24,271 nucleotides of DNA, taken from positions 1 to 24,271 of IMG/VR virus record IMGVR_UViG_3300025000_000413; one strand, written 5' to 3'. Source of the DNA: a virus. The notes under the pieces were generated by a model. The model saw only the letters and a program-made list of their open reading frames with translations, was not told where the DNA came from and did not search any database. Below, piece after piece: positions 1 to 7,570 of the stretch. Each line of letters starts with the position of its first letter. The stretch's first letter is position 1. The position numbers and the translations under genes are program-made.

Positions 1-1
1 C

Positions 2-319
2 ATAGTGGAGGAACTGGCGTTTATCATTGATTATTATGATGATTTGGATTCGCTATATGATAGTGAAAAGCTATTGGCTGAACTTATAGCGGAGGAAGAA
101 AGAATGCCAGGAATAGCATTTGGAAGTTTTAACGATATGTTGGATTCATGTTACAAGGTTGGTGTAGGTGGTAGAAAAGATAAAGCTGAAAAGATGGCAC
201 AACAAATCAGAAATAAATATATCAATTCAAGAGAGTTTTATATCTTAACAAAGGTCATATATTCACAGGAGCCAACGGTATTAATATACTTAACTCGAAA
301 AATCCTTGGAAATATCTAA
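2..319 (+). CDS. Unknown protein, probably cut by window start
   Basis: The frame is open to the left edge, and the first possible start inside the window is a GTG at position 5. The gene may begin upstream, so its true length is unknown (at least 104 residues). The visible part begins with an acidic stretch rich in Asp, Glu and Tyr and continues with Lys/Arg-rich helices. I see no membrane segment, signal peptide or recognisable motif. It is followed after 17 bases by a perfect hairpin (337-364) and then by the next gene on the same strand. Function is not recognised. Confidence 0.6.
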   Translation: MVEELAFIIDYYDDLDSLYDSEKLLAELIAEEERMPGIAFGSFNDMLDSCYKVGVGGRKDKAEKMAQQIRNKYINSREFYILTKVIYSQEPTVLIYLTRKILGNI

Positions 320-336
320 TCGGGCAAACAGATTAA

Positions 337-364
337 AGAAGGCACAAAGAAAACTGTGCCTTCT
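337..364 (+). terminator. Perfect 10-bp intergenic hairpin without T-run
   Basis: AGAAGGCACA (337-346) pairs exactly with TGTGCCTTCT (355-364) around an 8-base loop. It lies between two co-directional genes. The bases after it (GACTCCC) are not a T-run, so it is not a standard intrinsic terminator. It may be a processing or stability hairpin, or a terminator for a non-host polymerase. Confidence 0.5.
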
Positions 365-413
365 GACTCCCTACTACAAAAATAAAATAATAATTGAAAG
401 AAGGAAATTAATA

Positions 414-1169
414 ATGTTAACAGTACAAAAAGAAAAAGAGATTCTATATTTTGCTAAAAATAAGGTCAAAGAGCTTAGGAGCCTACTTGAATCGAAGGAA
501 GTCCAAAAACAATACAAAATCAATCCAGATTGCTTGGAGTGGGATGAACATAAGGTAAATATCGATAACTACACTATGCGCTATAGAGAGATTAGTTCGG
601 ACATTATAACGATCCCCATTAAGGATAGCGTGAAAAATCTACATAAAATAAAGATGGCAGTTGAAGAAATTTCTAGAGAACATAGGTGTTCATTGTACGT
701 GCAGGATGCCTATGAATGGGATGGCGAAGTAGATACTGATTGTTTTCTAAGACTCAGCAGTCCCTCCATAAATAGAAATCTACAGGTGTTGAGACTGATG
801 GCCTATCAAGAGTCAGAAAAAATAAACTCTCTGATGTTTAAAGTAAATAATGCCAAGGAAAAGTCATTGTTGGCGCACTTTCAAAATATCCAAGAATTAC
901 TCAGATTAGGTGTTGATGTCCTTGTAAATCTATCCTATAAAAAGGAAAATGTAGTTGGAAGGGTCAAGAGAATGGATGGCGAGGATATTGAATTATTGGT
1001 CCAATGTCAGCCAGAGTTAGTGACGATTTCTACTATTCAATTGAAAGATCCTTGGATTATCAATTCGGTAGAAGGTGAAACTCCTGTGAATTGGATGTTT
1101 AGTAATAGGAGCAAAAAAAATACGCTTACTAAGGAAATGGATAAATTTATGGACTCTGTGGGTTGGTAG
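414..1169 (+). CDS. Unknown 251-residue protein
   Basis: The frame extends left to a TTG at 306, but the ATG at 414 has a good ribosome site (AAGAAGG, about 9 bases upstream), and the hairpin at 337-364 would otherwise fall inside the gene, so I choose 414. The protein is mixed charged/hydrophobic with a lysine-rich helical N-terminus. Its C-terminal third is beta-rich and looks like a small barrel (around residues 155-220, including VVGRVKRMDGEDIELLVQ). I see no membrane segment or catalytic motif. It sits in a series of small phage-type genes before the RNA polymerase gene. The fold reading is tentative and the function is not recognised. Confidence 0.7.
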   Translation: MLTVQKEKEILYFAKNKVKELRSLLESKEVQKQYKINPDCLEWDEHKVNIDNYTMRYREISSDIITIPIKDSVKNLHKIKMAVEEISREHRCSLYVQDAYEWDGEVDTDCFLRLSSPSINRNLQVLRLMAYQESEKINSLMFKVNNAKEKSLLAHFQNIQELLRLGVDVLVNLSYKKENVVGRVKRMDGEDIELLVQCQPELVTISTIQLKDPWIINSVEGETPVNWMFSNRSKKNTLTKEMDKFMDSVGW

Positions 1170-1200
1170 AACGGTTAATATCGAGCTAGGTTAAGAGCAA

Positions 1201-1235
1201 ATAGTAAGGGTGGTTAAATATATCACCCTTACTAT
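1201..1235 (+). terminator. Perfect 12-bp hairpin
   Basis: ATAGTAAGGGTG (1201-1212) pairs exactly with CACCCTTACTAT (1224-1235) around an 11-base AT-rich loop, 31 bases after a stop codon. It is followed by TTCAAAA, not a T-run. A second hairpin begins two bases later. The position argues for a 3'-end or processing signal. Confidence 0.55.
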
Positions 1236-1237
1236 TC

Positions 1238-1270
1238 AAAACGCTTAGAAGGGCAATAATTAAGCGTTTT
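1238..1270 (+). terminator. Perfect 10-bp hairpin ending in TTTT
   Basis: AAAACGCTTA (1238-1247) pairs exactly with TAAGCGTTTT (1261-1270). The A-rich 5' arm and T-rich 3' arm make this a plausible weak bidirectional intrinsic terminator, in tandem with the hairpin just before it. Confidence 0.55.
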
Positions 1271-1316
1271 CTACACAAATAGAGAAAAACAATTAAAGAG
1301 AGAAGGAAAATAATAA

Positions 1317-1691
1317 ATGTTTGAGAATGTTTACGACTTTCGTCTACAGCAGAAAAGGCATGAGGGAGCCATTGCAGCGCAGTATAAAGATTACAGCAGA
1401 TATGGGTTCAGATTCGATGCTGGAGCGTTGCAAGAAGATGATACTGAGATAATTTTAGTGCTACTGAGCACGTGCCAAACGATTCCATGGATAGTCGTTC
1501 AAAGTCAAATTGAGGCAGCTATTCAACATAATCAATTGAAGGAATGGATTATTGAGGATGTTCTAATGGAGGCCAATGAGTTGTTTTTTGATAACCATTC
1601 AATTGTTAAGACCATGAAAAATATTTACAGAATTGATGAAAGCTTATTGGTAGATTCTTTCGAAGAAATATTAAGTAAGGTTAATTACTAA
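1317..1691 (+). CDS. Unknown 124-residue protein
   Basis: The ATG at 1317 follows a purine-rich ribosome site (GAGAAGGAAAA) at acceptable spacing. The protein is acidic and predicted helical, without membrane segments or cysteine clusters. It follows the tandem hairpins at 1201-1270, so it may begin a new transcript or be a separately processed unit. No family is recognised. Confidence 0.7.
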   Translation: MFENVYDFRLQQKRHEGAIAAQYKDYSRYGFRFDAGALQEDDTEIILVLLSTCQTIPWIVVQSQIEAAIQHNQLKEWIIEDVLMEANELFFDNHSIVKTMKNIYRIDESLLVDSFEEILSKVNY

Positions 1692-1701
1692 AATATGCAG
1701 G

Positions 1702-1731
1702 GGGCATGGCAGCAAAAGGTCTGTCATGCCC
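1702..1731 (+). terminator. 11-bp hairpin in short intergenic gap
   Basis: GGGCATGGCAG (1702-1712) pairs with CTGTCATGCCC (1721-1731) with one G-T wobble and an 8-base loop. No T-run follows; the next gene's ribosome site (AAAAAGGAGGAAG) begins within ten bases. It could control translation of, or processing before, the 1752 gene. Confidence 0.45.
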
Positions 1732-1751
1732 ATCAAAAAGGAGGAAGAGGA

Positions 1752-1937
1752 ATGACAGATCAAGAGCTGCTTGAAGTATCGTGGAATCGTTCCCTCATGC
1801 AGGAGTATCTTAATTGGGTCAATTATAACGGACGATATATCACAGCGTTTTCTTCAATCGTATTAAACGAGTTCATCAGAAAACGCTGCTATACATTAAA
1901 GGAATACGATTTGTTAGCTCAAGAATTGGGATTATAG
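1752..1937 (+). CDS. Unknown 61-residue protein
   Basis: An in-frame ATG exists at 1695, but translation from it would pass through the hairpin at 1702-1731 and it has no ribosome site. The ATG at 1752 is preceded by a strong GGAGGAAGAGG, so I choose it. The product is a small helical protein rich in Leu, Glu and Tyr, with no motif I recognise. It ends 21 bases before the first possible start of the HTH/J-domain gene, so the two are probably co-transcribed. Confidence 0.6.
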   Translation: MTDQELLEVSWNRSLMQEYLNWVNYNGRYITAFSSIVLNEFIRKRCYTLKEYDLLAQELGL

Positions 1938-1958
1938 AATGAGAATAAGTTCGCAAGA

Positions 1959-3113
1959 ATGAAGGAAGGAAAAAATTTGAATGGTTTGAAATATTTATGC
2001 TTCATCAGAGAAATCAAAAGTAATTCACTGGCGAAAGAATTAGGTGTTTCTCCTGGTAACTTTGCCGATTGGTTATCCACTAGAAGACCAATTCCAGACA
2101 AGTATCTGAATCTATTATCTGAAAAATTCAATGTCAGTCCAGAATATTTGGTTTCAGAAGTAGAGCTACAAGAAGCTACTACTAAAGATGTGTCGGATAT
2201 TTACGAAGCCACAGAACTTTTAATGCAAGAGATAATTATTCGCAGAGGAAGCTATTACTTTGATGGACGTGGTATTGAATTAAGTGATCTGGAGGGTCTT
2301 ATCTGCAATAGGTATCTTAACAATGAGATAAGTCACGATGAACTATTGACTGTGATTAGGCAATTTAACCTCAATATACCAATTGTCTCAGATGACGTAA
2401 AGCAAAAAGACTTCATGCTAAAAAACGATATCGATTATTGCAGTTATAGCCATGTCAGACAAAACAGAGAGAAATACTACAGTATCCTCAGTGAAGAATT
2501 CAAATTTGAGAATATTTTCGAATTTTATGATGATGACGAATTAATTCTCCAGAAAAAGATGTGCATTGAAGAAAATGAGATCGTTATTGCTCCCCAGTAT
2601 GGGGATGAAGATTTGCATACGGTGGTATATATTAATGAAAAATTAGTAGGATGCTATTATTATCGAGACATGTTTAATGACTATAGTAGTAATTGTAAAT
2701 TCGACTGGAAAATGTTCAACGATGACATAAGTAAACTATTTGAATTTGAAAACCTAGACAAGAAACAATGCTTAAGAATGTGTAAGGCGTACAAAAAAGC
2801 AGTTATTAACCATCTTGCAACTATAAAGAAACAGAAGGAGGAACGTAGGAAGGAGCGAGAGAGAGAACAACATCATCAAGAGCAGGAGAAGAAGGAAGAG
2901 CAAGAAAGGCAATATCGCCAGTATCAGCAATATCAGAAAACTTATAGTAGTTCAGGTTTTGGCTTATCATCTCATCTAAGCTACTCCGAAGAGCAGAAGA
3001 AGGTTATGAAAAAGATGTTTAAATTTGCAACTCAAAAAATGCACCCAGATGCTGGTGGCAGTGAAGCAGAAATGAAAGTGCTAGTTGGACTAAAAGAGGA
3101 ATGGGGAATTTAA
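1959..3113 (+). CDS. XRE-like HTH protein with C-terminal J-domain-like segment
   Basis: Residues about 7-60 look like a Cro/C1-type helix-turn-helix (SLAKELGVSPGNFADWL, then a DKYLNLLSEKFNVSPEYL helix pair), as in phage repressors. The middle, about 65-290, is acidic and not recognised. Residues about 285-325 are a highly charged Lys/Glu/Arg/Gln coiled-coil-like linker. The C-terminus carries FATQKMHPDAGGSEAEM, with the HPD signature (H362-P363-D364) that J-domain proteins use to stimulate DnaK ATPase. Only the HPD and flanking helices are visible, so the J domain is short and at the very end rather than at the front as in DnaJ. An alternative TTG start at 1977 has a better-spaced ribosome site (GAAGGAAGGA). 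A link between DNA binding and host DnaK is inference. Confidence 0.7.
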   Translation: MKEGKNLNGLKYLCFIREIKSNSLAKELGVSPGNFADWLSTRRPIPDKYLNLLSEKFNVSPEYLVSEVELQEATTKDVSDIYEATELLMQEIIIRRGSYYFDGRGIELSDLEGLICNRYLNNEISHDELLTVIRQFNLNIPIVSDDVKQKDFMLKNDIDYCSYSHVRQNREKYYSILSEEFKFENIFEFYDDDELILQKKMCIEENEIVIAPQYGDEDLHTVVYINEKLVGCYYYRDMFNDYSSNCKFDWKMFNDDISKLFEFENLDKKQCLRMCKAYKKAVINHLATIKKQKEERRKEREREQHHQEQEKKEEQERQYRQYQQYQKTYSSSGFGLSSHLSYSEEQKKVMKKMFKFATQKMHPDAGGSEAEMKVLVGLKEEWGI

Positions 3114-3188
3114 AGGGTGTTTTAAACGCAAGAAATGATGCATTAGAGTCCGTACGATATAGAAATAATTAATTTGGAGGAAAAAGAA

Positions 3189-3536
3189 ATGAACAATTTA
3201 AAATGGAATTTATCTTATGTTGGAGAAATGTCAGATAAAGGACGAAATTATAAGATTGTAGAAAATACAACGAATGGAACCATTAATCTATTTTTTATTG
3301 ATAAAGATAAAGTAAGTTGTTGGAAATTAACTAAATCAAAAGTAAAAAAGACTATCGGTAAAGATATGCTAACCAAAACCAAAAATTATTGGAATAGAAT
3401 GTTAGAAGGTAATATTTCCGAAATTGAGGAACCTTTGGTTTGCGATCATTATCCTATGGATTTTTGGTACAAAGTAGTGATGCCTATAAGCAAGCATGTT
3501 GGTATCGGTTTTCAATTTGAATTTCAACAGGGATAA
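3189..3536 (+). CDS. Unknown 115-residue protein
   Basis: The frame opens at a TTG (3174) that overlaps the ribosome site; the ATG at 3189 follows TTTGGAGG with an 8-base spacer and is the evident start. The product is basic in the middle (repeated Lys around residues 45-65) and aromatic-rich at the end (MDFWYKVVMPISKHVGIGFQF). I see no membrane segment or known motif. It directly precedes the RNA polymerase gene, 58 bases away on the same strand, so it may be an accessory protein of it, but this rests only on position. Confidence 0.65.
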   Translation: MNNLKWNLSYVGEMSDKGRNYKIVENTTNGTINLFFIDKDKVSCWKLTKSKVKKTIGKDMLTKTKNYWNRMLEGNISEIEEPLVCDHYPMDFWYKVVMPISKHVGIGFQFEFQQG

Positions 3537-3594
3537 ATGAACCCAAGTATAATTTTAAAAAATAAAATTAATAGAAAAGCGGAGGAGAATAATA

Positions 3595-6500
3595 ATGAAG
3601 ATAGATAGTAAATTGTTTGAGGTGTTAACTCTAAAATTAGGTCAAAAGAATATAAAAGTAAAATTTAAAATAAATTCAAATGTTTTTAGAGAACGCAGAC
3701 CGTTAAATGTGGATTGTCAAAAGCTAAAGAAAGATATTATCAAGATCACGTTAACTGAAAAAGAAATCCGAAAGCAAAAAACTTTGGTAAAAGAAGGCGA
3801 AGTAATTCGCATAATACAACATCTTCACAAAGCACTTCTCACCCTAGGAAGATTTACGTTCTTATCAAAGCTACTTATCGTAGACGCAAATGCTCATACC
3901 AAATACCTTAAGACGCAGGGAATTCTAAAGGTGAACGGTAACAGATTTAAAAGACTCCTGAGTAGTTCTGGAAATATTAGAAACAATAAAATAATTTTCA
4001 TCAAAGAAGAGTTATTTAATAAGGTGAATGATATCTTACTTTGTGGAATGCCTATAGATATGGATCATAATGCCTTTTCTAAGTTTAATAGTTATTATGC
4101 ACTCGCAAATACAGATTCAACACCTGTTACTATGCCTAAGATCGTTGTGATAAAGGATTATTCAAAAGATCTTACAGAGATATTTGATGTGGTCACGGAG
4201 AAATTCATTAAAGGGCAAGAGAAAATCCATAAAAAGACTCTCAAAGTTATTAAGGATAAGGAGACTGGTGAACCTAAAAAAGAAGACGATAGAACAGAAT
4301 ATAGTGTTGAAACTAAGGAGCATACTGAAAATGTAAAGCCTTTCGACGGTGGCGGCCTTGTAGATATCAACCTTGTACTCAGATGGGTGAAAGATTTAAA
4401 TCTAGACTATGTACCTGCGGCGTTTCAGTTTAGAGCTATCCCAGGACTTAAGGGCAATCTTTACACTTTTGATATTGTTAAATTTGCAGAGGAACATAAA
4501 AAAACATCTATTACAGATGCTTGGGGAGTAGAAAGAAAATTATTAAATGATGATGGCAGCGTTGCAATTGATTGTATTTTAACGGTCAGCCAGTTCAAAT
4601 TTTTTGATAGTTATACAGAACTATTTGGAAAGGATAATGCCTTTAATGTATGGCTTAAAGCTTTCAATACTGTCACACACGGGTACAGAAGAACCTTCAA
4701 TATATCAAAATATAGTGTAGACAATCAAAAACTTAAGGATAGAGTATTACTAAGTTACCAACCACTACAAAGCTTAAATCTTGATCTAAACCAAATTAAA
4801 GTTCTTTGTAAGGATACTGTTAAAACAATCAGAGATATTAGCACTGATGTAGACAAATTCTTAAAGTACAGAGGTTTGATAAACGATGAGGATGATTCAG
4901 TATTAGTCCCCGAATATTACAAGGCTCTTAGGGAAAACAGAGACTTATTTAATGATTCGTTTATTCAGGAGAAGGTACGAGAGGATATAAATGGATTTAA
5001 AGAGCGAACTTTAAAGGGAGCTGTCAGTGTTTTTGGAAATTACCAAACATTGATTTGCGATATCGTAGGACTTGCGGAACATGCCTTTGGATTACCAGTA
5101 AAGGGATGCTTAGAGAAGGATGAAGTGTATAGTAAATACTGGCTCGATAGAAAACAAAATCAGATCAGTATTATCAGATTCCCCCATGTTGCACAGGAGC
5201 ATCATATTGCAAATGTTGTTGATCCAGAATGTAACTACCTAAAATACATGAGTGAAGGCATAGTCACTTCGATGTATGACACTTTAGCATTAAAATTAAA
5301 CTCAGCAGACTATGATGGAGACCATATTTTGACAAATTCCTCAAGAGTTATCATTAATCATATTAATGATAATAAATCAAATACAATTGCTTTCATTGAA
5401 GACCAAGAAAAAGTAGACAAAGAAAAACAACCACATAAAATTAATGATATGGATGAAATAATCAAAACAGATGTCCGTGGCATGGGCAACAACATAGGTC
5501 GAGTAATTAATGAGATAAGTAAGCTTTGGTCAATTGAACAGACAGAATTAGTAAGTGACTACATAAAAATAATGTCCGTGATTGGGAGCCTTACAATAGA
5601 TTTTGTCAAAACAGGCATCAAAGCAAAGATCCCCACTGAAATCAGTAATTATATTAGAGATAATGAGATCAAGAAGCCAATATTCATGAAAGTCATCGAT
5701 AAGAAGAAGGCAAAAGAAGAGAAAAAACTTAAAAAGACTTGTAGGTTATTAGGGGAAGATGAAATGGAATTATTTTCTGATGTGGATTGTACTATGAATA
5801 GACTCTATCATCATATGCGGAAAGAAATAAAGGGTATTGAGTTTGTGGCATCTACTGCTCCGATAGATATTTCTAAAATGATGGATGATGTAAAAAGAAA
5901 CATAAATAATGCTACATACCCTGATATTGTTAAAAAACTAAAATCTCTCAAAGCAGATAGTGATTGTATTGCAAAAACTAATGTTTATGATGCTAACGGT
6001 GACTGCAACAAGGATAAGAAGATGGAGCAAAGTTATAGTTATAGAATATTTTATAGCTATTGCATGACTGAACTATTACAAATTTGCAACGACAAAAATA
6101 AACTTATTGATTACTTGGTTTATGCTTTTTATGTAGATAAGAACTTTGGGTTACATAACCCAGATAAATCAATCCTATGGAACTTGTTCGGCAAGGCGTT
6201 AAACAAAAGATTAAAAGGTAAAGAGACAAAATTTAAAGAGGAAGATGTAGAGATAATTAACGCCAGGGTTGCCAAACTGAAGGGCAAGATGGATAAAATT
6301 AGGAAAAGTAGTAAAGAAGCATATATAAAAATGTTTGAAGTAGAGAAACCAGATGAACTCAAGAAAGTGACCTTCTACGCTAGTGAACTAGATTTTATTA
6401 AAGACAATGTAAAGGGGTCAGGCGAAAGAGACTTGGCAATCTCATTACTGATTATAGATAAATTTTGTAAAGCGTATGGGGAGGATTTTGTAATCTATGA

Positions 6501-6741
6501 TGGTAAACGAAATGCATTGAATAAGAATCAGATCAGAAAAATATCAGGCATAAATGATAGAGATTTCGAAGCACATATGAAGGCTTTGGTCAAAAATGAA
6601 GTCATAAAGTTAGAAAACGTTATAAAAGGTCGTGTGGAGTTAAAGTGTAGGATATTAAATTCAGTAGCACCTACAGGCAAAAAGAAGACAATTACAAGCT
6701 ATAATGCAATAAGAGATGTAAAAAGATTAATTAAATGGTAA
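3595..6741 (+). CDS. Single-chain RNA polymerase of the YonO/QDE-1 type
   Basis: Predicted to make RNA with a two-barrel active site related to the beta and beta' subunits of cellular RNA polymerase and to eukaryotic silencing RNA-dependent polymerases. Landmarks in the usual family order are: DGGG at 251-254; QFRAIPGLKG at 278-287, resembling the family's Q-x-R...G-x-K-G; RFP at 528-530; the metal-binding LNSADYDGD with D572, D574 and D576; GMGNNIGRVINEI after it, matching the bridge-helix region; and IDFVKTGIKA at 668-677, matching the family's D-x-x-K-T-G. The length of 1048 is somewhat above YonO. The ATG follows GCGGAGGAG. By analogy with YonO of SPbeta and crAss-like phage polymerases it is more likely DNA-dependent than RNA-dependent. 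A 16-bp hairpin follows the gene. The polymerase class is well supported; template and promoter preference are inference. Confidence 0.87.
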   Translation: MKIDSKLFEVLTLKLGQKNIKVKFKINSNVFRERRPLNVDCQKLKKDIIKITLTEKEIRKQKTLVKEGEVIRIIQHLHKALLTLGRFTFLSKLLIVDANAHTKYLKTQGILKVNGNRFKRLLSSSGNIRNNKIIFIKEELFNKVNDILLCGMPIDMDHNAFSKFNSYYALANTDSTPVTMPKIVVIKDYSKDLTEIFDVVTEKFIKGQEKIHKKTLKVIKDKETGEPKKEDDRTEYSVETKEHTENVKPFDGGGLVDINLVLRWVKDLNLDYVPAAFQFRAIPGLKGNLYTFDIVKFAEEHKKTSITDAWGVERKLLNDDGSVAIDCILTVSQFKFFDSYTELFGKDNAFNVWLKAFNTVTHGYRRTFNISKYSVDNQKLKDRVLLSYQPLQSLNLDLNQIKVLCKDTVKTIRDISTDVDKFLKYRGLINDEDDSVLVPEYYKALRENRDLFNDSFIQEKVREDINGFKERTLKGAVSVFGNYQTLICDIVGLAEHAFGLPVKGCLEKDEVYSKYWLDRKQNQISIIRFPHVAQEHHIANVVDPECNYLKYMSEGIVTSMYDTLALKLNSADYDGDHILTNSSRVIINHINDNKSNTIAFIEDQEKVDKEKQPHKINDMDEIIKTDVRGMGNNIGRVINEISKLWSIEQTELVSDYIKIMSVIGSLTIDFVKTGIKAKIPTEISNYIRDNEIKKPIFMKVIDKKKAKEEKKLKKTCRLLGEDEMELFSDVDCTMNRLYHHMRKEIKGIEFVASTAPIDISKMMDDVKRNINNATYPDIVKKLKSLKADSDCIAKTNVYDANGDCNKDKKMEQSYSYRIFYSYCMTELLQICNDKNKLIDYLVYAFYVDKNFGLHNPDKSILWNLFGKALNKRLKGKETKFKEEDVEIINARVAKLKGKMDKIRKSSKEAYIKMFEVEKPDELKKVTFYASELDFIKDNVKGSGERDLAISLLIIDKFCKAYGEDFVIYDGKRNALNKNQIRKISGINDRDFEAHMKALVKNEVIKLENVIKGRVELKCRILNSVAPTGKKKTITSYNAIRDVKRLIKW

Positions 6742-6772
6742 CAAAATATTAACCTCAAATAAATTGATAGAG

Positions 6773-6817
6773 CAATACCCTTAAAAGTAAAGCTATAAAG
6801 CACTTTTAAGGGTATTG
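6773..6817 (+). terminator. Perfect 16-bp hairpin after the polymerase gene
   Basis: CAATACCCTTAAAAGT (6773-6788) is the exact reverse complement of ACTTTTAAGGGTATTG (6802-6817), with a 13-base loop. It starts 32 bases after the polymerase stop codon. No T-run follows (TGCAAATC), so factor-independent termination by host polymerase would be weak. It could be a terminator for another polymerase, an mRNA end protector, or a protein-binding dyad. Confidence 0.6.
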
Positions 6818-6849
6818 TGCAAATCTTAATATAGGAAGAGAATCAATTA

Positions 6850-6879
6850 TTGTAAATTTTACTACAAGTAAATTATATA
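6850..6879 (+). promoter_or_regulatory. Possible promoter with a dyad between -35 and -10
   Basis: TTGTAA (6850-6855) and TATATA (6874-6879) are 18 bases apart, upstream of the HTH gene at 6902. Between them lies TTTACTACAAGTAAA, a small inverted repeat (TTTAC/GTAAA). A repressor bound there would block the promoter. The hexamers are poor matches to consensus in an AT-rich region, so confidence is low. Confidence 0.3.
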
Positions 6880-6901
6880 AATAAACGAGGTGATAAATGT
6901 A

Positions 6902-7108
6902 ATGTTAAGTAATGATAGAGTGAGAAAAGATCTGATTAACTATTTAAAGGAATTTGGAGTCAAAAATAAGTTTATTGCCAAAAAAGTTGATTTATCTGAT
7001 GTCACTATTTCTTTGTTTTTGAGTAGTCAAAGAGATATAGCCCAAGATAAGTTGGAAAAGATCGATAGGCTAATCAATGGTAATCATATTTTTTTAAGTA
7101 AAAATTAA
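6902..7108 (+). CDS. Small HTH regulator-like protein
   Basis: A 68-residue basic protein. Translation from the GTG at 6890 would start inside the ribosome site (ACGAGGTG); the ATG at 6902 is correctly spaced, so I choose it. Residues about 18-45 (NKFIAKKVDLSDVTISLFLSS) fit a helix-turn-helix of the XRE type, with short helices on both sides. This size is typical of phage Cro-like regulators. A dyad 30-50 bases upstream could be its own operator. The HTH assignment is by eye, and the target is unknown. Confidence 0.55.
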   Translation: MLSNDRVRKDLINYLKEFGVKNKFIAKKVDLSDVTISLFLSSQRDIAQDKLEKIDRLINGNHIFLSKN

Positions 7109-7220
7109 ATAGTCAGATACAATTACAATAACATAAAGTAAGTATTACGTCAATAAGGCGTTTGGTCGATACGTCATATACAACAAGAAATAATTATTCT
7201 AAAAGGAGTTTCAAAATACA

Positions 7221-7406
7221 TTGCAGCGAGTAAATAAACAGGAAATGGAATGGCTCATCAAACAGGGCTATCTGAAGCCAGTTCAGGGTAACATTATGGA
7301 TCTGGTCGTCACAAATAGAGGAAGAAAAAAGGCGAATAAACGGAGATATATTCCAGACAATATAGCAAGACATCTCACAAAGATGAAAGACTACAAAACA
7401 AAATAA
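7221..7406 (+). CDS. Small basic protein, TTG start
   Basis: 61 residues beginning with TTG, preceded by AAAAGGAG with a 12-base spacer. There is no in-frame ATG in the early part. The C-terminal half is strongly basic (NRGRKKANKRRYIP), which suggests nucleic acid binding. It is followed after 22 bases by another small gene. A direct repeat of TACGTCA (7146-7152 and 7170-7176) lies in the gap upstream. No family is recognised. Confidence 0.5.
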   Translation: MQRVNKQEMEWLIKQGYLKPVQGNIMDLVVTNRGRKKANKRRYIPDNIARHLTKMKDYKTK

Positions 7407-7428
7407 AGATGATAAGGGGAGTTTATAA

Positions 7429-7560
7429 ATGCAAACAAAACAATATTCTGAGGAAGAACTATTTGGGATAAATCTTGAAGAAAATTACGAATGCTTCACC
7501 TTTACCCATGAGGATGGCAGTACCATATACCTCTATGATCGAATACGAGAAACGCATTAA
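7429..7560 (+). CDS. Small acidic protein, 43 residues
   Basis: A short frame from ATG 7429 to TAA 7560 with a clear ribosome site (AAGGGGA, 8-base spacer) directly after the 7221 gene. The peptide begins MQTKQYSEEELFGINLEEN and ends IYLYDRIRETH. It is acidic at the front, with no membrane segment or cysteine pair. The spacing and ribosome site support translation. Function is unknown. It is the last gene before the GC-rich, probably RNA-coding gap. Confidence 0.5.
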   Translation: MQTKQYSEEELFGINLEENYECFTFTHEDGSTIYLYDRIRETH

Positions 7561-7570
7561 CTCAGGTTAT

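Noticed and set aside
306-413. 5' extension of the 414 gene from TTG 306
   Set aside because: It would overlap the previous gene and pass through a perfect hairpin, while the ATG at 414 has a good ribosome site.
3595-6741. Cellular RNA polymerase beta' subunit fragment
   Set aside because: The metal motif is DYDGD rather than NADFDGD and both barrel motifs are in one chain, as in YonO/QDE-1.
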